Positions 50,700-62,600 of a stretch of DNA of 64,000 nucleotides are shown in pieces. The stretch's first letter is position 1, and each line of letters begins with the position of its first letter. The DNA comes from Aplysia californica. Its lineage: Eukaryota; Mollusca; Gastropoda; Aplysiida; Aplysiidae. The stretch lies in contig NW_004797274.1 of assembly GCF_000002075.1 (NCBI RefSeq), positions 2,126,018 to 2,190,017 of the forward strand, read 5' to 3'. A program made the translations under genes and the position numbers. Under the pieces are notes generated by a model that was given only the letters and a program-made list of their open reading frames with translations, had not been told where the DNA came from and did not search any database.

Positions 50700-51005
50700 A
50701 CTGACGCACACACACTTGACCTGCGGGAATGGGGATCCGACGCGGGACCCGAATTGAACGAGAGATGATGCTTGGCGCGCGTGCCCTGAGCCAGGGGCCA
50801 GACAGTCGCGGGACCAGAATGCAAGCGAGGTGCCGAAATAGGCTTATCGGGCGACATAAACCCGGCCCCCGCAGGACAAGGGTTAATCGAGATAGATGTG
50901 CTTTGGAACAATCGGGGGAGGGGGGGAATTCCAGGGGGCCTGCCCCCCTGAGGTAAAAGAAAATCTGAACCCATAATTTGATATTATAATTTACAGTTAG
51001 ATTTG
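50700..51005. repeat. GC-rich dispersed repeat with G/C-run hairpin
   Basis: The segment 50725-50895 is unusually GC-rich for its surroundings (for example CGACGCGGGACCCGAA). It runs into a block of G-run plus GGGGGCCTGCCCCC and then AT-rich sequence resembling 47555-47660. No reading frame was recognised. Confidence 0.45.
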
Positions 51006-51184
51006 AAATTTTCCTGAAAATAACTGATTTGAGATAGTTTTAGTGGCTTTATTGTGATCTGCACCAAACAGTGATGCAGTTTGACCCCCGAAGCAGTGCT
51101 TCTGTGTGCGGGAGTGAAAGTAAAAATTTACCCCTTAGCATTTTAATAGATCTAGATATATATAGATCTAGCTACTCAAAGTGA

Positions 51185-51208
51185 CTATTCGGACTCGAGT
51201 CCGAATAG
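51185..51208. repeat. 24-bp perfect palindrome, half site CTATTCGGACTC
   Basis: Self-complementary around the XhoI-like centre CTCGAG. A further arm ATATTCGGACTC follows at about 51220-51231. Confidence 0.85.
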
Positions 51209-51877
51209 ACAAAAATTATATTCGGACTCTGAAATTAGTCCAGCGTGACGTCCCTTCCGACTTCCAACCCTTGTTCCTAAATATTTCCAGCCTTTATGAA
51301 ATATTTTTTACATTATAATAATGATAACAATCGAGACGTGAACTTTAATATCAGTTACTAGATCTATTTAAACTGGTCCTCCCTGGATTATTAGTTTGAA
51401 CAGAACAACTAAGTTGAGTAGACCTTGCCAGGGGCAAAGTTAATTAGGTCGACAAATAAGATCGCGCGTAGCGATATCACACTCTCGGCTTGCTGTGGGT
51501 AGAGGTGTTGGGAAGAGGCCACGGCTGTGCATTTTAAATTTTGTGTTGTGCCATGTGATTTTTTAAAAAAATAATGACAGAAAAACTATTAACACACAAC
51601 AAAATAAAAGGAAACATGTGGAAAGACAAATCAGTCAAATGGAGGAGGAAGTCATGATGATGCTGTAGTGGTGGTGGAAAGACCATGAATTGTCGGTTAC
51701 TGTGTACTTTAGACACTGCCATCGGGTAGATCTAATGAGAGTGCAGTCTTTTTACGTTTGACACAATTACACAGTCCTTGTAGGCAATTCTAGTTCTATT
51801 TCTGGTTTTACATAAAATCCCCTGACGACAGTTATATTATGTAACCTCCTTACACTCACATAACTCACGTAGAAGCT

Positions 51878-51985
51878 GAGTCCGAATAAACAGAACATTT
51901 TATTTCGGACCCGAGTCTGAATAGATAGAAGCCATATTCAGACTCGAGTCCAAATAAATAAAAATTATTCAGACTCGAGTCCGGC
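51878..51985. repeat. Cluster of diverged GACTCGAGTC palindrome arms
   Basis: Four arms or palindromes (GAGTCCGAATAAA, TTTCGGACCCGAGTCTGAAT, TATTCAGACTCGAGTCCAAA, TATTCAGACTCGAGTCC) repeat the 51185 motif. Confidence 0.8.
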
Positions 51986-52385
51986 AGCGCAAAAACGCGG
52001 TAGACTTGCCCGAGCCAGGGGTAACCACGGGAACACGCTTATTTATGGAATTGTTCTTTGCGTCAACCCCATGTATCATACATCAATACACGCGGGAGAG
52101 ATTGGGCACTCCTGTACAATTAAATTGCGGTCCCGTTTAGGGATAGCCCTACTCGTTTTGACCCCACAAACGATTACTTCTGGTTCTAAACTAGACTAAA
52201 CGATTACTTTTTTATTCGCATGCCGATAGGCTAGGCCCTATGGAAAGATAGCCAATCAAGCCTTATTGCAAAACTTCAAATTACGGTCAAATTCAGGGAA
52301 ACCCCCCATGTGTGTGCAAAGCAAAGGATCTTTTGTTTTGTGGTTTTGGATGCAAAAAGGGGAGTATAGGCCTATATGCCAATTG

Positions 52386-53399
52386 TATCATGACGCAGTG
52401 GAATCAAGCATTTGTCAAGTTTTAGATTGAGATATAGATCTATTGGTATCTTCTTAAAACTTGTTCTACCCCCCCCACCCCACCCCGAGCGGTGCTACTG
52501 ACTGAAGTGTCTTTAGGCCATTCCCAAAAGGGGGACATTAACATCTTGAGTTCTTATGCACAGTAGTATTGTAATTGTAAATGGGCTGATTCGTCAATGT
52601 CATGCTCATAACTGTGCCTGAACTGCAACAGGGAACTGCTGCTTTTTCTTTCTTAATCCTCAAATCCTTACTATCGTCATTTTTCCTCTACTTCTTTTAT
52701 ATATTTGTCACACTCTTGTGACCTACTAGATCTATTTCCGGGGTGCCTTGATAGTCGAAGCAGACTTTGTGCTGTTGAAGCTAGAGAGGTGAGCAGAGTA
52801 AGTCTGATTCCCTGTTAGGACTTCTCTGTTGACATCCACCCCTTGGCGCTCATATGACCTTATGCAGTTGCGAGCGCCATAAAACCTCTACTAAAACTAA
52901 ACTAAAGGCTTGTTCATTTGTCTTGCTTGAAAAAAGTACCCTTTTTAAAAATAGAAGTTGGGATATTTGCTATTGAAGAAGGTGAGGGCTTGCCTAGTGT
53001 GAGAGGTAAAATTAGCGAGAAAATGGGCGCCAAATTTTTGTGATTTCTGAGATAGGGTGTTCATAGAAAGTGCAAATATAAAACATTTTTTGTGCCTTTG
53101 TTCAATGCTTTTCAGTCAAATTCAGGCTGGAATTCCATACGAACCACCACTGTGAAATAGATATGGGGTTGGGGTTGAGGCTATGGTTAGGTCTCTTCTT
53201 TATATTTTTTGTTGGGGTGATCCCTCATTACAGAAGTCCTTCCTAAATTCATGCAGGAATGTATTTTTATGTGGACATAAAAGATGTTGAGCTCAAAACA
53301 AAAAATTCGATAAAAATTGCCTCATGGATGGAAAAAATGTTGATTTCTTCCATTTCATTATTTTTGACCCGCGCCTGGTTTAATTATGATGCCTCACAA
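52386..53399 (+). mobile_element. GTGGAATCAGGC-type element, copy C, interrupted by about 430 bp
   Basis: It starts CATGACGCAGTGGAATCAAG and ends CGCCTGGTTTAATTATGATG. Bases about 52480-52905 are foreign and include an H subfamily-2 repeat. The right end is 65 bp before the CENPP start codon. Confidence 0.7.
52670..52904 (-). repeat. H-family copy 12, subfamily 2 (long), inside another element
   Basis: Perfect subfamily-2 stem (GGCGCTC..GAGCGCC) and the same subfamily-specific segment as 17006-17255. It lies in a block that interrupts the GTGGAATCAGGC-type element upstream of CENPP. Confidence 0.85.
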
Positions 53400-53464
53400 T
53401 TATCTTGCATTCCTTCAGCAGAGAGGCTGTCAAAAATCAATGAAAACCCCTTTGGATTGTAGAA

Positions 53465-53637
53465 ATGGGGGATACCGAGGACTTGAGCAGCCTAAGCAAG
53501 GAAGAGCTGGCTGAATTTCAGAGAGTTAATTCTGAAACCATCTTTTCCCTGGAAGAAGAAATCAAATTGTTGAAAACGCAAATCAAACAGTTTGGGCCAG
53601 ATCGATTGCCATCTCATCCCTATCAAGTTGTGCAAAG
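53465..53637 (+). CDS. CENPP: CENPP coding exon 1
   Basis: ATG at 53465 opens MGDTEDLSSLSKEELAEFQ and a coiled-coil stretch, and ends with CAAAG before GTAAAA. There is no upstream in-frame Met within the preceding 60 bp, which come directly after a transposon copy. Confidence 0.88.
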
Positions 53638-56600
53638 GTAAAAGGGCTGAGTACCATGCTTAGGGTTGTATATTATATAAACCATATTGTAATACGCTTC
53701 AGTTATTTGGTTATACTTTGACTAATTCAGCCGTCACCCTACAGCTCCAGGTATGCTTTGATGATTATGTAAATGTATTTATGATGGCATTAAATATAAA
53801 TACTTCAGAAATTTTTTAAGGCTACTCAGTGTGTATTCACCCCCATTCCCCTTCCTACAATTTCACCATCATTTACAGATATTTATAGATAAGTTTTGGT
53901 ACATGATGTTGTTAAAGATGTATGCCCTTTCATTTAGTTTTGTTTCCATATATTTTATTAGTCATTGATAATTTATTTATATATGGGAAAAGGATGTTTT
54001 CTCAGTGTCAGTTTCCTATTTTGTCACACTTTGTCACCTTTCTTTTCTTTTTAAGTTTGATATCTTCTTTTTTTTCTGGTATATTTTTTCAAAGGCCCAA
54101 TGGAGGGACCAATGTCGCTGATGTACAGAATATGCTGGAGGCAGACATCAAGAAATATTCTCATAGGGTGACTTCTTTTTTTGTGTCTGTTCTGAATTTT
54201 CTAGTGACTTGGGGGGGGGGGGGGGGGGGTTACTCATTTGTTTATCTTTTTAGACTTTCCTTCCTCAAATTTTGCATGTTGTTTCTGTCCTCATTTTTGC
54301 TTAGTTTAAGAAGCCTGACTAGAGAGAGATTGTAGTCTAAACTTCCAATATTTCTGGAGCTCCAATCCCATTCTGTGGAACTTTCTAACACCTAAATGTG
54401 GAGGGAAAGCTTGAATATATATTAACATTCTGAAAGGATGATAGAACTGAGACTCGGGCAAGGTGAATGAGGAAAATCTAGAAATATGGGAAGAGAAAGA
54501 AAAGCATAGGGCTGACCTGAACTTGAATTATAAGAATGAGCAGGCATTACTCGATACTCCGGGACAATGACAAAGAAAACGGAAATATTAATGGGATTGT
54601 TTTTCTGACACTGAAGTCGATGCTGTTAAAAGACTGACTAAACATTTAGATGGTGGACAGAACATTTTTGCTAGCATCTGTCACGGACATTATGAATGGA
54701 GACTTGCTTGAAATAAGACTCTCAAAAGTTCAGAAACATTAATTTGCCAAATAAATGCTGTTAAAAGAAAATAAGCTGAAGTCCGCAAGTGTTACCAATG
54801 TAAGAAATAATGTTGATGGATTCTTTGAAGTACAGCTCTTGTTCCATCATTAAGTAGGTGTCTTCTGTATGGCTTGTTTGTGATGAATGCCAAATCAATT
54901 AGACACTTCTGGGGGTTGTAATGTGGCGTTTATTCACTTCATCACATTTGTCATCACACACACACTTATTTGATTGTTGAGCATTTAGAACCTGTCCATG
55001 TTGATCCCAAGAGGGAAATATCACTTTGTTTTGAAGTATGTACTTGTATTATATTTGATGATACTTGAATTTTTTAAACATTTCAAGCATGGCCAGTTCA
55101 AAAATGTTCAACGTACCTGTACAAATGTTGTTCCTTATTGTCTGCTTAACTTGTAAATTACGAAAAACACTTACTATACTAAATACTTACATTGAAGTCA
55201 CAGAAAATAAAAACTGACTACCAGTAAATGAAAATGTTGATTGTTGCAACATTTTAAATACAATCGTAACCCGTAAATTCTTTGCCATATCGACAGACTG
55301 AAGGGCTAGAACCCAAATGGCTGCTGGATCGGAAAAGTAAAGTAAAGTAAAGTAAATCCAATCATAAAAGTACACCTTATATATCATGTGAACGTCTGTT
55401 TTCTGGATGCATTGTTATGAGAGGTTAGTTCAGTTTTTGCTTGGGATTTTTCAGAAGCGTGTTCCTACCCCTTGTTTTGCAGACATTTTTTACTCACTAT
55501 CTTTATATTTTGTGAAGACATGTCTTTCAATTCTATCTGGATTCTATGTGTGTGTCCTCAGCTTGCTGAAACAGCCAGACTTACAGACATCACCATAGAG
55601 AAAGTACAGCGAGAGGTCCTGGAGATGGGTAAGTAATTCCTCTTTGTAAACATTATTATCTCCAGTGGCACTGCAGTCTAGCATGTACAAGGCAAAATCA
55701 GGGAAGTACAGAAACCTTTTCATTATCATTTACAAGTTTCAATATGTACACATTTTAAATATAAAGATATGCATGTAAATAAGAAAAAATGAAGGACCTG
55801 AAAATCTGTTCAGCATGGGCGCATTTTGCTATGTGCAGGTTCCATTTTGTGTGTGTTCGCTTTGCGTATGATAGACTGTATTTAGATAATTTCATGCCAT
55901 AGTCAACCTGCGCTGTCTTATAGGGGATACTTGATACCAGTAGAAATTTAGAGAAACAAACTTTGCATTGGCTTCCTGTTGAGAAAAGGATTGTGTACAA
56001 GTTGGCCACCCTATGTCACAAATGTTTGAATGATAATGCACCATCATATTTATCAAATCTGTTAAGACTGTACATTCCAACGCGCAGTTTAAGGTCATCA
56101 GCTGACAAAAAGAAATGTATTTTACCATCTATGAAACTTAAAACAATGGATGAAAGGGCATTTGAATACCAGACCCCAAGATCTGGAATGCTTTACCAAG
56201 TACTTTAAGAGAGATCAAATCTTTTGATTCATTCAAATGTCAGCTAAAGTCATTTCTGTTTTTAAATTAATAAGACGAATATTTGGAATAATTTTCTTTA
56301 GTCAGAACACGTTTTATGTTACTGTTGTATATTGTACTGTATTGTAAAGCGCTCAGAGCCTGTGTACTTTATTCGGGGTTGAGCGCTATATAAATGTCAT
56401 TTATTATTATTATTATTATATTATCATTAAATAGCTTCACTAGGTGGAAATCAACCTCATGTATTCATGCAGGGGGAAGAACCTTTCCATTACACAACAG
56501 ATACTGGTTAAGTGTTCCTGAATGCTAGAAAACTTTCATTTTCAAAAGGAAACTGTATTTTTGACTGGGGGGGGGAGGGGGCTATCTTTTTTGTGTGAAT

Positions 56601-59600
56601 GTTTTGTAAATTTCAGATATATATGTTCGTTTGTTTTTTGTGTTTATATGAAATATTTTGGTAAAATATGAATAATTTCATCAAGTATAAAACAGTTTCT
56701 TTTTCATTCTTTAAGAAGTTTAGAAGTTTTAATAAGCTATGTTTTATTAAGAAATGCTTATAAACAAAGTAACAAACAGATTTATGGATTTATTTTTTGT
56801 GCTTTTTTGCAGATGAGTTTCGTTGCAAGAAGCGGTTTTCTTTGGAGCTGAAGGTTTTTGACAGAACTGTTCACCTCGTCTATGATATGCAGGAAACTCT
56901 GGTAATAAATACCTTTAACATTTTATATTGAGACATGATAACCTTTTGTATTGGGACAAATTATTGTTGCATAGGTAGAACTCCTATGGTTGTGGTGGGT
57001 GCTATGTGAGTCGCTGTGGATTCCAACTCGATGAATACATGGAATTATTTAAGCTGTCTTAGCACAATGTAGGCCAACTATTTTATCTTCACCCTTCATT
57101 TCTGTTATATGAGTCTTTCTTCGTGGAACATTCCTTCTTGTAGATTTTGATCAAGTTGGTTGTTTGTCTAAGGAGATATGATTTTCTGTTTATTTTTTTT
57201 AAAGACTGATACTGCTTTGGCAGAAGGGGTGTGTATTTTACTGCTACTTTACCTGGGGTTCTCTTGTGTCTTGTATGGGTCATACGTGTGGTTGCAAGTC
57301 ACTATGAATTCCATTTTGACGGTGACATGGAATGATTGATGTTTCATTCTGGTCTCAGTAGTATTTCTTGTTCAGCCTTTTTTTTTTTTTTCGATTTAGA
57401 GATGTATATAGACAACATGGACTCAGGCTGATAGAAATATAGAACCAACTGGATGTTATGTGGAAAGTTGCATTTATAATTTTTGCTGATATTTAGGACA
57501 GGAGGTGGAGATGTTCATGTAAAACGGTCAATAAAATTCCCAATAAGATCCTTTGGCAAAGATGCTCAAGGTTAGATGCTATATTATGGCTATATTTCTA
57601 GAGAACATGTATATGAACTTTTCGGTGCAAAGGGTAGAAATCAGTGCAAGCATCTCAGCCCGGATATTTTCAACATAAATGTCACAAATGTTTAGAGATA
57701 AGCACATTTTTAATACACGCTTTTGTTTATTCACTTGTAGAAACGTGGCGTCGGGGGCCTAGTGGTTAGGCTACCAGACTCGTAATTGTGAGGTTGCGGG
57801 TTCGGGGTTCGAGCTGCAGGCCCAACATTGTGTCCTTGGGAAAGGCACTTGACACGAGTTTTCCTCACTTCACCCAGGTCAGAATGGGTACCCAGCCAAT
57901 GACAGCGAAAGATCTTGTCAGTATGTTAGTGTTTTAGCGCCTATAAATGGCTGCTTGCACCGTATGCTTCCCAGGAAATTGAGGTTGTTTCAGAATGCTC
58001 TCAGGTCTGCTGGGGTAATAGTAGTATAGATGGTGAAGCACATAGAGCTTGCTGTTGAGCTGGGATTTGCGCTATACAAATGCTATCTATTATTATTATT
58101 ATGTTTCTTAGCTGAATAGATTTTTTTTTCGAATTCCCTAGGTTGAACTTGTGTTGTATTCTCATGACTTTGTCTGTAGGCCAGTAGTCACACTGAACAC
58201 GAGTCCCATCCAGCAGGCTGCATGATCACCTGGTTTGAGGTCACATTTGAGCAGGACATCAACGACGCTATAGGAGAGATGATCGCTGAGTAAATATATT
58301 TGTTTTGTAAACCTAAATAATGTTTTATATGTGAGCATGCCTGAAGAAATCCCAGTTGTCAGCCGCAAAGCTACTTATGAGTAACGAGGTGAAAAGGCCT
58401 AAAAAGTCGAACCTGGTCAAAGATTTAATTCCCTCAGAAAACACAGGTTTAACCATTTCTTTTTACATATTGAAAGGATTTTATAGTATTTTAAGTCTAA
58501 AAGATTTTTAATTTGTTATTTTTGCAACATGTTGAACTTCACCAAAGGTTAAAAATATGCTAGAAATTGGGGATATCTCCAAACATTTTTACACCCTGTG
58601 TTTCAAAATGTGGCTTTTTTTAAACAACTCAAGATATTTCCCAAAAATTTTAATCAACGTATTCAATTTTAAATTTGCTACAAGATTATGCCCCTATTTT
58701 AATATCCAAAATTTCCGACAACAGGGACCTTTCTCCAGGCGCACACACACATATATTCAAATTCATCGGTAATTTGTCTGTCTCAGAAATAAGCAAAACC
58801 TTAAACTGGGTGTATTTTGATGTATTAGTCTTAGATATCAGATTAGTATTATATTGGGAAAAGTCTCACAAATATTCAAGTTATGACAGTACGTTCTCTT
58901 GCCTATCATATTCTTTATGACAAAATTTACTGGAATTTTGTCTTCACAAAAAATTATAGTGAAAATGGACAGGCAGTGCTGTGCAAAGAGTGATGACAAT
59001 ATGTTGTAATTTATTGTGGATCGATTTTCATCTTCCCATGCTTGTATGGCTTGTATAAGTGAATCTGATTTTAACTGATTGTATGCCTAGTGATGGCCCC
59101 AAGTGTAGTGTGACTTCAAGAGAGTACAGTGTGTAGACCTCACCCAGTTTTGTGAACCTTTTTGATAGTTTCTCATCTTTGAAAAGAAATTTCAAATAAA
59201 TGCAGAATGTATTCATTGTTAATCAATAGATTATTGTTTGTCTGTGTTGTTTGCGAATAATTTCTAGGTGTTTGTCTTTAATTATATTGTTATATTAAAA
59301 ACTTACTAATTTTGATTTATTTGTTTGATTCATTTTTTTTGTTTTGGATTTTATCTTTAAAAAAAATGTTCTCTTTAGGGGACCTGCCAACGTGATAACT
59401 GAAACCTCAAATTAACTTACACATTACTGCTACAGAATGTCTCTTTGTCATTTTTACAGTACTCTTAACTTGTTGGTCTAGCTATTGATCCGGCAACGCA
59501 CAGGGTTTTGCCATTTGTGTCCTTATCATCATTATTGCCTTTCTCACCCTTGATCAGGGTATGGTATAGGACAAACACTTTTCACGTTGCCCTATATTGG

Positions 59601-62600
59601 GCTTGCTTCTTGGCATTATTCCATGTCTTTGCACTTTTCTGTTAATCAGTCTCTGTGATTCTTTTCTAGATTCCACTTGGCCTTCCCCTTGATCTCTTAC
59701 TTTTTGGATTCTAATGCTACACTTTCTTCCTGATAGCTTTGTGAACTTTACCTTAATTAGAGTTATAATGTAGTCTGTGATCTGCAGGGCTGCTGATGAG
59801 GTTGCCATACATTCAGTGTTCAGCCTGCTTAAGACGTACCTTCTGTGGGTCAAGACCAGACGTCAGTTAGTGGAACATTTTTCACAGATGTACCCAGAGC
59901 TTGTGACAGTGGACATTGAGGAGAACAGGGTGAAGCTGACTATCTCAAACCCAAAACCTGACCAGTGAGTTGCTTTTTGTTTGTTCTTTGTGGGGGGGGG
60001 GGGGGGGTGGCATTGTTGGGTTTATTTTTGTAGGGGGGGGAGGGGATATATATTTGGTTTTATATTGCTTTTTTTCTTTACTTTCAGGAAAGCTGAGTGA
60101 AGTTAATGTTTGTCATTTCTATTCCAAAGGTAATTGCCATGGATTTGAAATGCGCAACGCCAGGTTGTTTTCTTTTTCTTTATCAATCATTCTAGAAGTG
60201 ACTTGGGAATGTATCCTTTAACTTTAACCACTATGGAAAAAAAAGTTTACAATGGAAAAGTGGAATTCCATCCTTTGGTTTTCTGTGACCTTACATTTAT
60301 GATGTTGATTCCAACAAGTGTCTCTTTAGTTCAGTTCCAACTCTGAATTTGGCAATTACAAAAATCAAGGAAGCAGGTACTGTTGGTTGCAGTTGCTTGT
60401 TTTGGAGTACCATCTTATTTGAATAGCTGTTACATGAAAGAGAGATAGAAGAAAGAAATGATGGGCAGACAACTTCACTGAGTGGACCAGGATTCCTTTT
60501 GTAGAAACCCAGGCTTTCACTCACAACCAGGAAAAGTGAAAGTCTTTGTAGGGAGCCTACATATATATGTTGTCAACACAGGCCCCAGAGGTCTAAGAAG
60601 ACTTATGGTTGTTTGAAGAAAAAGAAAAAGGACATGTTAATTGTATACTGAAATATTATCAATATCAGTGAAGTTTTGGTGACATTTACAGTACTTACAC
60701 GGAAATCTGCAGGACTGTCAGATTTTGTTCTTGTAGCCCTGTTTTCTGTTTAGAGAGATTGCTCAAACGGCATGCACTTTACAGGGAAGTAATTACTTAC
60801 CCAAATCCTGTGAATTATATTATGTATACATATATAAATACATTGATTCTTGAGGCGAGATCAGAGATGCAGCTATTCCCATCGGCTCTTGGTAAAGGAA
60901 TTGTTGTTGGGTTTTTTCCCCAAGTTTTCGCCATGTCAATTTTTTTTTTCTTTCAGCGATAATTGTGGGCAGCGTAGAGTTGGGAATGCCATGTTTGTGT
61001 CCAATTTTACTTTTTGAAAGGTTTTTTTTTCTCATCTACCTCTTTCACGTTCAGTAAGTTCTGCAATTTTAACTTCATTCTGCTTTCTCTTCAACATTGT
61101 CAGCTTGAGATACACAACGGATAAAAGGGTAGATCAACATACTGTACTGTATTGTGCCTCAGATGCTATACTGTAATCTAGTGTATGTGACCGCTGTGCT
61201 CTGCACTAGGTTAGTCCAAAAGCAGTGAGCAGTAATGTTCCGTTTGCCACAAATATTTAGAATTCTGTGTTAGTTGATGTCTCTGTGATAAATTCTCATG
61301 TAGGCCTACTGTCTTATAATCATTATCAGTTACTATAGGGGATCAGTATTTCCATCTTCTCCAAATTTGACCGAATTTCATCTTGTGTTATCCTCTTGTG
61401 CCTTGCAATAAAGGACATACAAATGGGTGTTTTTGTGCTTCTTCAGGGCACACCATTAGTTCTATCTGTATAGTGATGGAGTAGGGTGCAGATTACAGTG
61501 GTTAAAATCTCCAACATTATGTTGAACCTGAGTTCTTTTGGAAGTTTTCAAGGCTCTTTAGTCACTTTGCTCGGCTTTATCAAACGTGTAGTTCAATTCA
61601 GATGCCTGTTCTTGTAAATAATTGTCCAATAACGCTAAGGTCGTAAAACCATACTGTACCTTCCACAAGTGTTTCTATTTTTCTTTCAGCCCCAAATTCA
61701 TTCTGGACTGGGGCAGAAAAACAGTCAACTATTGGGTGGAGCCAGACATCAGGCTGAGTGTGGAGGCACCGCAAGCATGTATGTGTTTTCTGCTTACTTA
61801 GATAATTGCTTTTTTTTTTCCAAAGATGTCTTTTAATGTTGAATAACAGTGGAGCCCGGGTATTGTGAACACATCAGGGAATTGACAAATGTGTTCAGCA
61901 CATTCGTAAGTTGGGTAAACAAGTATAATTGAAAATAAGAGTGATGGTGAAGGAAATCAGAGTGAAAAATAAATCACTGCCATCATGAAAAGTACCCTGA
62001 ATGTGGCATAGATATTCTTGTCGTTAAGCTTCCAGACGTTGTGTCTTTGGGAAATGCACTACACGAATGTTCCAATTTGGATCGGCCCTATCAGAGATGA
62101 AAGTTAAATTCAGAGATCCCGTCTCTTGAATAGCCTTACATTATGACAAGAGGCATTAAACCTGTAGGATTCCAAAAATGTCATACCCAGTATTGATAAA
62201 AGGATATAGGAATGGATGGTACATGCACCTTGCTCAGTGTCAGAGGAAGAGAATAATGCTATTTAGATTTACAACTCAGATCACAGTCATGATCAAAACT
62301 GGTCGGTCGGAGCACACCTTCCACTCTGGTGTAATCAATTCCCAATCCATACCTTCACATTGAAACAACCATACATACACAGATGCACACAAACATAACT
62401 CACAAACCGTATGACCTAATACAGCTCCACACCGTCTGTCTTCGATCACATCCCACCACCTACTACCCATCCTCACTTGAGACTAGATTCAAGGAAGTTC
62501 TAGTGCCTTGCACACACTACATGCACTGTGCAGTGATGTGTTTCAATACCAGCAGTGTGTGTATCAAGCTGGGGGGAGGGGAGGGGGCAAGCCTGTTGGG

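Noticed and set aside
48251-51985. CRISPR-like array
   Set aside because: Repeats are palindromic with irregular spacing and similar, not unique, spacers; the genome is plainly eukaryotic with spliced genes.
53922-54335. 137-codon open frame around CENPP exon 2
   Set aside because: Only 54095-54167 fits the phased gene; the rest reads through intron and a G-run.
57755-57830. tRNA gene
   Set aside because: tRNA-like boxes only; the sequence continues into a 270-bp SINE body with a LINE-type tail.
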